From NCBI GenBank assembly GCA_024277855.1, contig JAJRUJ010000084.1:1-49934 (forward strand): a stretch of 49,934 bases of DNA, read 5' to 3'. The stretch's first letter is position 1; each line of letters starts with the position of its first letter. Of this stretch, positions 44,281 through 49,934 are shown piece by piece. Source of the DNA: Candidatus Zixiibacteriota bacterium. Lineage in GTDB: Bacteria; Zixibacteria; MSB-5A5; WJJR01; JAJRUJ01. The notes under the pieces are model-generated. The model did not search any database, was not told the DNA's origin, and saw only the letters and a list, made by a program, of their open reading frames with translations. Position numbers and translations under genes: made by a program.

Positions 44281-44419
44281 TAATCGTAATATAGCGGATT
44301 ATATTAAGATAATGCTTTAAGTGTGCCGATCTCTCTAAATGGGGACTTATTGTGTCGGAGTTTGTCTGTGTCCAATACTCCGGCGAGCCAAATGGGGTCT
44401 TGATACCGGGGAGGCAGCC

Positions 44420-45112
44420 ATGCTTAAAAAGCTAATCATTGCAATTCTTATCGTCATCTTTTTGCATCTGACCGCCAATGCGCAGACCTATTCATTCGAG
44501 CGCGACGAACGGTTTCTCGTTTCCAGTGGGATGGTATTCGGCTATGACGGCGGGCCGGGCGGACAGATGAATGTGACGATTTCCAATTTCATAATAAACC
44601 TGCCGGTCGCGGCGCGTTTTGCCGTCGAGTATGTCAAAGTCGAACCGGGCAACGCCGCCGATGCCCGCGAAATTTTTATCAATGACGCCACCAACGGGGT
44701 TCCGTCCAAACAGGGGCGGCGCTGGAATCTCGGTTTTGATATTCTGACGCCGGTTTCGTTGGCAAAAACGCGGGCGACTTACGTGTTCTTCGGGCCGCGC
44801 TACGCCATGCATACGAGCAATTTTAAATATGTCGGGGGAAATGAGGATTTTGATGTCACCAGTAATCACTGGGGAGTCGGTGGTGGACTGGAAACACATT
44901 TCGGAATCAGCCCGCGGTTCGACCTAGTTCTCGGCGGCGGCCTCGATCACTATTTCTCAAGCACGCTCTACGGCCACGATACCGCTTACGGCCCGGATGG
45001 CGAATATGTCAACCAACGTAAGGAATTCGAGTACGAGGATGCCGACAAAGCGATCGGCCAGCCGAAAAACGTCGTCCGGCTGATGATGGGAGTGCATTAC
45101 TACTTCAGGTAG
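44420..45112 (+). CDS. Predicted outer-membrane beta-barrel protein
   Basis: I do not recognise a named family. The 230-residue protein has a Sec signal peptide (MLKKLIIAILIVIFLHLTANAQ), then a beta-rich chain with alternating hydrophobic residues and frequent Gly and aromatic residues. It ends in LMMGVHYYFR, with an aromatic terminal strand as in outer-membrane barrels. Function is unknown; an OmpW- or OprF-like small barrel is a guess. The ATG at 44420 has GGGGAGG at good spacing; the longer open frame to 44339 was rejected. It stands alone and converges with the next gene. Confidence 0.75.
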   Translation: MLKKLIIAILIVIFLHLTANAQTYSFERDERFLVSSGMVFGYDGGPGGQMNVTISNFIINLPVAARFAVEYVKVEPGNAADAREIFINDATNGVPSKQGRRWNLGFDILTPVSLAKTRATYVFFGPRYAMHTSNFKYVGGNEDFDVTSNHWGVGGGLETHFGISPRFDLVLGGGLDHYFSSTLYGHDTAYGPDGEYVNQRKEFEYEDADKAIGQPKNVVRLMMGVHYYFR

Positions 45113-45141
45113 AAAAGCATTGGGCTGCCGGGAAAAAAGGG

Positions 45142-45663
45142 TTAGAGTCCTTCGGGGAAGACGCTCCAATCAGATGATTTTTCGGTCGGTTCGCCGACAA
45201 ATCCCGGATGAATCGACGCCGGTTGCAACAGGAATTCCGGGGGAGAGGCTTCGCAGTCGGTTATCTCGACATAATAAAAATCATCGGCGGCGCCGGGGAT
45301 GCAATGGTATACCGCGCGAAAATGAAGCAGTTGTTCATCGGTGAGTTTGTAGTGACGCTGGAGGAGTTCGTGGTTAGGATTGATCGACGTTGTCGGTGTG
45401 TATTGCTTGTCGTCAAAGAAATACACGTCGACAATCATGTGTTTACTGCGATATAACTTGCCGACCAGTTGATCAAGCAGCCGTGCCATAAAATCTTCGT
45501 TATAGCAGCTATCGACATCGACAGCCACGGTCTTGCCCATCGGTTCGCTGTAGACCAGTTCCCAGCCCGGGCCGGCATCGTCGGACGGGCCGGAAAACCC
45601 ATAAATCCACAGGCCGAAAAACATCGCCGAAATGATCGTACTGACCCCGATGTAGATGCGCAT
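45142..45663 (-). CDS. Membrane-anchored protein, unknown function
   Basis: This 173-residue protein has one N-terminal hydrophobic segment (about residues 3-22, YIGVSTIISAMFFGLWIYGF) and a soluble domain with three cysteines (residues near CYNEDF, YHCIP and TDCEA). The domain is probably outside the cytoplasm. No family was recognised. The ATG at 45663 follows AAGGAGAGG nine bases upstream; a longer frame reaches 45855 but crosses another small frame and was rejected. It converges with the barrel protein and has no close partner gene. Confidence 0.7.
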   Translation of the reverse strand: MRIYIGVSTIISAMFFGLWIYGFSGPSDDAGPGWELVYSEPMGKTVAVDVDSCYNEDFMARLLDQLVGKLYRSKHMIVDVYFFDDKQYTPTTSINPNHELLQRHYKLTDEQLLHFRAVYHCIPGAADDFYYVEITDCEASPPEFLLQPASIHPGFVGEPTEKSSDWSVFPEGL

Positions 45664-45770
45664 ACCGATGATCCTCTCCTTATTCATTTGATATCGGCAA
45701 AGAGGAGGGAGCGCTAAACATCCTTCCGGCTTGGCCGCAAGGAGATATGGAGAAATCGACAACAGGCCGA

Positions 45771-45914
45771 TTAGCGGAATAATCCAATAACAAACTGTAC
45801 AAGAAGGACGAGAGCCAGCACCCCGGCCAGCCAGATACTCGGTCAGGTGGGGCAAAATGATGAGAATTTTTTCTTAGTCTGCTCGGGCGGTTTTTCTTCG
45901 ATTTTCACGACCAT
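45771..45914 (-). pseudogene. Tiny membrane protein interrupted by one TGA
   Basis: From the ATG at 45914, preceded by GGGAG at good spacing, the frame reads 23 residues (charged, ending in KKKFSSFCPT), then TGA at 45845-45843, then 23 residues to a TAA: PSIWLAGVLALVLLVQFVIGLFR. The second half is a clear transmembrane segment, so the two halves look like one 47-residue protein. TGA ends other genes here, so it is not simply reassigned. The context CPT-TGA has the spacing of a CxxU redox motif, but no SECIS was proven. A mutation or base error of TGG is the simple explanation. Confidence 0.5.
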
Positions 45915-45991
45915 CGCTGACTCCCGCGTTGTGTCCATCTTTCTGATACTTCCCTGTCCATCATCCGTTGGTCGAAATTGACAGGAGACCG

Positions 45992-47065
45992 TTACTCGTC
46001 TTTTTTATTCTCGCGATATTTAATCAGCAATTCCAGCCGTTTGTGGCGTTGCTCCATCTTTTCGATTTCACTTTCCACAGTTTTATGTTCGTCCTGGTCT
46101 TTAACTTCCTCGAGGGCCTTTTTGGCCGACTCCAGTTTTTCCCCAATGGTGTTATATTCGCTGCGCAAATCTTCCAGCGAAGCGGCTTTTTCGGCCTTAT
46201 CGAAGACAATTTTTTCCGGTTGGGTTGTGCCAACCGGGACAGCAGGGCCTTCATCATCGGGATCGAGCGCGGGCACTACACGCATGGCCAGGTCGATTGC
46301 CCGGGTATGCATATAGGTCGGCGAGACGATTTCGATGCCCTCTGCGTGAAGTTTATCGAGCATCATTTCGCGCAGACGCGACCGCGAGGTGATCAACTGT
46401 TTGACTTCAGTGAGCAGGCCGGCCACCCGGTAAGTCACTGAAAAATCGCCGAGTTTGATCACGTGCACATAGGGATCGCTCAATTCGGCGGCTTCGGCGG
46501 CGGCCAACAGCAATCGCTTGACCCTCGTGCGCGGGATATCATACCCCAGCGATATTTCCGCCGAGACAAAGGTGCCCGAGGCCCGCACTACCCGCATCGG
46601 ATTGGTCGCCAGATAAAGATTGGGCAGCGTCGTCAGGTCGCGGTCCTGCGTCTGTATTTCGACATGGAACAAACCCCGTTCGGAGACACGCCCGAAGTGT
46701 TTGTCCACCCGAACGAAATCGCCCGGCTTGAAATTGCGCAACGCGCGCAGCATCAGACCGGCGAGGATATTACCCATCAGGGTGGTCGATGAGAGGGTAA
46801 TTGTTGCCGAGATAATGATCCCCAAAAAGGTTAACAACTGGCCGCGCGCGGTTGCCTCGGGGACCGCAATGATAATAATCAGGACGCCGACCAGGCCGAT
46901 CAATAACGTGACGACCTGCCGGCGGAATTTGTTTCCCGAGGTCCCGGCATAACGTTTATCCAGAATGCGGCGGAATACCCAGAGGATTGCGACCGCAAAA
47001 AAAACGACAATCAGATAAATCAGCCACGGCGACAGATTGCCAAAAAGCGAGCGGAACGTTTCCAT
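45992..47065 (-). CDS. MscS-type mechanosensitive channel
   Basis: This 357-residue membrane protein has hydrophobic segments near residues 10-30, 45-65 and 70-100, then the MscS pore region LSSTTLMGNILAGLMLRAL and the soluble beta domain FKPGDFVRVDKHFGRVSERGL. The C-terminal 85 residues are a charged, coiled-coil-like helix (EKLESAKKALEEVKD), longer than in E. coli MscS. It probably opens under membrane tension. The ATG at 47065 follows GGGAGGGT; the longer frame to 47218 was rejected. No partner genes are nearby. Confidence 0.9.
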   Translation of the reverse strand: METFRSLFGNLSPWLIYLIVVFFAVAILWVFRRILDKRYAGTSGNKFRRQVVTLLIGLVGVLIIIIAVPEATARGQLLTFLGIIISATITLSSTTLMGNILAGLMLRALRNFKPGDFVRVDKHFGRVSERGLFHVEIQTQDRDLTTLPNLYLATNPMRVVRASGTFVSAEISLGYDIPRTRVKRLLLAAAEAAELSDPYVHVIKLGDFSVTYRVAGLLTEVKQLITSRSRLREMMLDKLHAEGIEIVSPTYMHTRAIDLAMRVVPALDPDDEGPAVPVGTTQPEKIVFDKAEKAASLEDLRSEYNTIGEKLESAKKALEEVKDQDEHKTVESEIEKMEQRHKRLELLIKYRENKKDE

Positions 47066-47594
47066 TTTCGACCCTCCCTTCTCCCAAGGAAGGGGAAAAC
47101 TGTCGCGCTTTGACAAGAGTTTTTTTGGCGTCGGCGACGGGGGCCGATTACCGGGGCGAAAAAAACCGGTTATGTATGGTGGACAATTGGGTATGTGTAA
47201 ACGCCGCAGGGGCCGCACACTCTTCCGGACGGCCCTGTTCCAGAACCCTCGTTGTCGGTTTTTTTGCGTATAGGAATTGTCGGTCTAATTTAAACTTGCA
47301 ACGCGCCTGTTTCCGAAAACGAAACCCCGACCATCCACCGGATTGAGTCGGGGTCCAAGTTTGGGTGGTGCTTATCGGCACCATAATATATACGTATTGC
47401 ATGCGTCATGATTTGAGATATTCTTCATAGGTCTCAACTCGTCACACGGGTATAATCTCATGCGCCATAGTTGATTGCGTGATTCTATAGGTTACTACAG
47501 TGCCGGAGCTCGACTGTCTTAAACCCGGATTCCCTGAGGTCGGAAATCCCGATTGGCAGGACAAGAATATGATTAATCAAGGCCGGTAAACCGG
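47066..47594. other. Gene-free stretch between mscS and the DUF2007 gene
   Basis: No protein-like frame is seen in these 529 bases. They hold a terminator for the downstream end of the DUF2007 gene at 47315-47353 and presumably the mscS promoter near 47070-47200. No other structure was recognised. Confidence 0.5.
47315..47353 (-). terminator. Probable terminator downstream of the DUF2007 gene
   Basis: On the minus strand CCCCGAC pairs with GTCGGGG around a 15-base loop, then TTTCGTTTTC follows. The T-rich tail supports termination on this strand, although it is about 240 bases after the gene. Confidence 0.5.
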
Positions 47595-47987
47595 TTATTC
47601 CACCTTCGAACTGATCCACTGGTCGCCCAGGAGAACCGAGGCCTCGGTATTGGCCTGTTCGGAAAATTGCCGGGGGACCAGAATCGAATACCCGCCGCCA
47701 ACCGGCAGGAAGGACGAGATCCCCATCTGGCCGGTCGCGCCGAAATACCCGACACCCGAATTAATCACCGCCGGAATGTCTTTGGCCTTGAGCGCCTCGA
47801 TGAGCATATGGGCGTAGTGTTCCGAGGTGAGACGGCCAATCCGTACCCAGTCGTCATCCAGCGAACCGTCGAACGGATACCCGGTCTCTTCGTTTTGCGG
47901 GAGCGAGGTAACCAGCGCCACATTGCAATCGGGACATTCGGTGACGTTCGGCTCATATTCATATCGACATTTCGGACAAAACGGCAT
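47595..47987 (-). CDS. Zinc-ribbon protein with DUF2007 domain
   Basis: This 130-residue protein starts with a zinc ribbon: MPFCPKC and CPDC give Cys at residues 4, 7, 18 and 21. The rest (about 55-130: RIGRLTSEHYAHMLIEALKA, then SILVPRQFSEQANTEASVLL) fits DUF2007, described as a putative signal-transducing domain. The role is unknown. The ATG at 47987 has GGAGGGTG upstream. The gene lies alone on the minus strand. Confidence 0.82.
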   Translation of the reverse strand: MPFCPKCRYEYEPNVTECPDCNVALVTSLPQNEETGYPFDGSLDDDWVRIGRLTSEHYAHMLIEALKAKDIPAVINSGVGYFGATGQMGISSFLPVGGGYSILVPRQFSEQANTEASVLLGDQWISSKVE

Positions 47988-48228
47988 GGCCACCCTCCGG
48001 TTTTGTTTGCGCCCCACCCAGGATACGAAATTTCCGCCCGGCGGGTTGACTGCTAATCATACCCGCGAACCATCCCGGCATTCAAATTAGTGGCAAATGA
48101 CTTAATCCAGGCATTATTCCCCATCTTTGCCGCCGGATTGGCGTAAGAGAGCGCCCTAAAGGGCATAGCGAAATAGAAATCATTCAGCGCAGGGGTCCAT
48201 GGGTGCGGATTCAGCTGCGGCAATCAAG

Positions 48229-48903
48229 TCAATTCGATGCGGCATAATCTGACGCCTTTTCGAGTGCCCGCACTAATGCCTCAGAAAAACTCGAAAAAGT
48301 CTGACCGTCCACTTTCCACGTAGAGGCGTTGTCCGGATCCAAGTTCACGCCGGTTAACAAATCGTTCAACAATTCAGCAGCCACACTGAGATTCGTATCG
48401 CCGCCGAGCTGGAAATAGGCATTGGCCTTCACGACGACAAGATCAGTGTGGTTAATCGTCGATTGTCGACTGAAAGAATAGGATTGTGTTATAGCAAAGG
48501 TGGCGTCACATTCGATTATGGCCTGTGAATAACGGGAAAGGTCGTTACAGACAATTGCGTAACCAGCATGGAAATCCGCAAGGGTATCAGGGTCACTCAC
48601 TTTGCCTTTTCCGGTGGTGAAAGACCACTCTGCGCTGGAAAGGTCGCGAAGATAGAATGACGACCAGCCGGCGCCCAAGTATGCGTCTACATAATCGGCG
48701 TTTTTGGCAACCGCTCGGGAAAACTGGTTTTGTGCATCCGAATAATCTTGGTCTGCAAACTTGGCCCATCCGGCTTCGGAATAGTCCGCCGCAGTCATTT
48801 GTGGACCCGCACTCGATTTATCATTGGAACAGGACGACAGTGCCAACAGCCCCAAACAAACCACGAGAGTCAGCACGATTCGATATGTGGTTTTCGTCTT
48901 CAT
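48229..48903 (-). CDS. Lipoprotein with TPR-like helical repeats
   Basis: This 224-residue protein has a lipoprotein signal peptide with the lipobox ALSSC, so it should be anchored to a membrane after lipidation. The mature part reads as helical repeats (AADYSEAGWAKFADQDYSDA, then AQNQFSRAVAKNADYVDAYLG) like TPR units. It follows the surface protein gene by 11 bases on the same strand, so the two are probably co-transcribed, suggesting a cell-envelope role. GGTGGAG precedes the ATG at 48903; an in-frame ATG at 48918 is less likely. Confidence 0.78.
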   Translation of the reverse strand: MKTKTTYRIVLTLVVCLGLLALSSCSNDKSSAGPQMTAADYSEAGWAKFADQDYSDAQNQFSRAVAKNADYVDAYLGAGWSSFYLRDLSSAEWSFTTGKGKVSDPDTLADFHAGYAIVCNDLSRYSQAIIECDATFAITQSYSFSRQSTINHTDLVVVKANAYFQLGGDTNLSVAAELLNDLLTGVNLDPDNASTWKVDGQTFSSFSEALVRALEKASDYAASN

Positions 48904-48914
48904 TGTGCTCCACC

Positions 48915-49934
48915 TCATTTCATCAAGACCATTTTTATCGTAAGGGTCCGTGTTTCGACGGTTAGCCGTCCAAAATAAATACCGGAAGGAACTGACCTTT
49001 TTGAATCATCAAGGCCGTCCCAGGTCAGCGAGTACTGGCCCGGCGTGATTACCCCACTCATCAGGGTGGTGATTCTTTGGCCGAGAATATTGTAAATATC
49101 CAATCGAACGTTTTGCAGGGCCGCCGATTCATTCTCAGCCAATGCAAATTCGATCTTGGTCGACGCATTAAATGGGTTGGGTACATTCTGGGCCAGTGTA
49201 TGCCTTCGAGGCAATATGCCGGAGGCGAACTGATCCGTTGCCGGACCGACTGCGGCAAGAAAAGTCCCCAGAGAATCTGGATACGTGATCCACCGCTCCC
49301 CGCGATAACTTTGCCATGTCTCCAGTGGAAGCCAGGTACCAGCCGCCCGCTGGAAGATGATAATAGCCTTATCATGATTGTTTGGCGAGGTGGACGGTAT
49401 GTATGACAATTCATATTTACCGGTACGGACGGCCCTATCTGAGGAGGAAAATCGGAATGGAGCCCCTAATGGCGTCCATTCGAAATGGTCGAAAGACTGT
49501 TCCTCCGGCGGAGAATAACCAAAGACCAGCGCCGTCTCTTTCCCTATGGGTTGAGAGCCGCGAATCTCAAAACGATTGTCGCAATCGGCCGCAAATAGTG
49601 GTTCTCCGGGGTTTATCCGATAGGCGACAATTGAGACGGTAGATTCGCCCAGGTTTCCACTTGGATCTGTCCCGAGGATTTTTACATTTCCGGAGCCAGA
49701 GACTGTAAAGTAGTATTTTGCACTAAACAAGTCTCCATCACTGCTCTCTATCTTGTGGGATACCTCGGTTGTATCAGACTCCATGCCGATATTAACAACC
49801 GCCTGCGGTGATCCGTCGAGCTCTTCACTTGGCTTCACGATAAGATCGACAGCTAAGGTAGCAACAGGATTCGGCACCATGCCAAAGAAGAATTCCGGCG
49901 GGGTCAGATCATCGATTCGGAACAGACGCCAGCC
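48915..49934 (-). CDS. Secreted surface protein, 3' part, with C-terminal sorting-type domain
   Basis: The reading frame is open to the right edge, so the N-terminus is missing; 339 residues are seen. The final 85 residues contain LAQNVPNPFNASTKIEFAL, VRLDIYNILGQRITTLMSG and the WDGLDDSKRSVPSGIYFGRL segment, then TLTIKMVLMK. This pattern is that of the type-A C-terminal sorting domain of type IX secretion or the related FlgD-Ig-like domains of the FCB group. The rest is beta-rich and undefined. It is the left member of a pair with the lipoprotein at 48229-48903. Confidence 0.8.
   Translation of the reverse strand, partial: GWRLFRIDDLTPPEFFFGMVPNPVATLAVDLIVKPSEELDGSPQAVVNIGMESDTTEVSHKIESSDGDLFSAKYYFTVSGSGNVKILGTDPSGNLGESTVSIVAYRINPGEPLFAADCDNRFEIRGSQPIGKETALVFGYSPPEEQSFDHFEWTPLGAPFRFSSSDRAVRTGKYELSYIPSTSPNNHDKAIIIFQRAAGTWLPLETWQSYRGERWITYPDSLGTFLAAVGPATDQFASGILPRRHTLAQNVPNPFNASTKIEFALAENESAALQNVRLDIYNILGQRITTLMSGVITPGQYSLTWDGLDDSKRSVPSGIYFGRLTVETRTLTIKMVLMK

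Larger units (their letters stand above)
43723..44419. other. Repeat-rich intergenic stretch, no gene supported
   Basis: These 697 bases hold a GGTACCCCC-type motif, several short hairpins and two ~100-base direct copies (listed separately). Between 44282 and 44419 the DNA is AT-richer and should carry the promoter of the next gene. Short open frames (for example 44087-44320) lie across the repeats and show no protein-like features. Confidence 0.7.

Noticed and set aside
44087-44320. A 77-codon frame inside the repeat stretch
   Set aside because: It crosses direct repeat copy 2 and hairpins and shows no protein-like pattern.
47037-47402. Short open frames between the mscS and DUF2007 genes
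   Set aside because: They have odd composition, no ribosome-binding sites and overlap each other on both strands.

Overview
The window is about 50 kb of a Gram-negative bacterial chromosome with dense, operon-packed genes and moderately high GC. No tRNA, rRNA, CRISPR array, transposase or phage gene was seen. The LpxC-FabZ fusion, the near-complete lipid A pathway and the C-terminal surface-sorting-type domain at the right edge fit the Fibrobacteres-Chlorobi-Bacteroidetes (FCB) side of the tree or a related candidate phylum such as Zixibacteria. That placement is inferred from gene content; no marker phylogeny was run.

Region 1 (1-13520, + strand) is the S10-spc-alpha ribosomal super-operon from the end of rplB to rplQ in the textbook order, including secY, adk, map, infA and rpoA. 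It closes with a clean intrinsic terminator. Many genes start with GTG or TTG. Oddities are a short L24, a long basic tail on S3 and an unusually long rplE-rpsN spacer.

Region 2 (13543-15627, +) holds a small membrane protein, phosphopentomutase (deoB), and an unusual protein that joins a RelA/SpoT-type Cys-Cys-His-Cys (RIS/zinc-finger) domain to a winged-helix domain with no alarmone synthetase. Region 3 (15768-26567, +) is a lipid A/Kdo operon: lpxC-fabZ fusion, lpxA, a Gfo/Idh oxidoreductase, lpxB, kdtA/waaA, lpxK, then nadB and guaA, then lpxH. Several of these genes overlap.

Region 4 (26864-32351, +) has an aldehyde dehydrogenase, a cyclic-2,3-diphosphoglycerate-synthetase-like P-loop protein, a carbamate kinase interrupted by one in-frame TAG, and a CCA-adding/poly(A) polymerase family enzyme with an HD domain. 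Region 5 (32357-40569, - strand) is the fatty acid/phospholipid operon yceD-rpmF-plsX-fabH-fabD-fabG-acpP-fabF-rnc-rnhC. Its promoter lies so close to the first ATG that the transcript may be leaderless.

Region 6 (40684-43722, +) has dnaB overlapping an MlaE/MlaF-type lipid transporter. Region 7 (43723-49934) is looser accessory DNA: a repeat-rich intergenic stretch with two ~100-bp direct copies and several short hairpins, a predicted outer-membrane beta-barrel protein, a membrane-anchored hypothetical protein, a tiny membrane protein interrupted by TGA in a CxxU-like context, a MscS-type channel, a zinc-ribbon/DUF2007 protein, a repeat-type lipoprotein and the end of a secreted surface protein. 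Overall the window links translation, fatty acid synthesis and outer-membrane lipid assembly. The most unusual points are the RIS-winged-helix protein and the two otherwise intact genes broken by a single stop codon.
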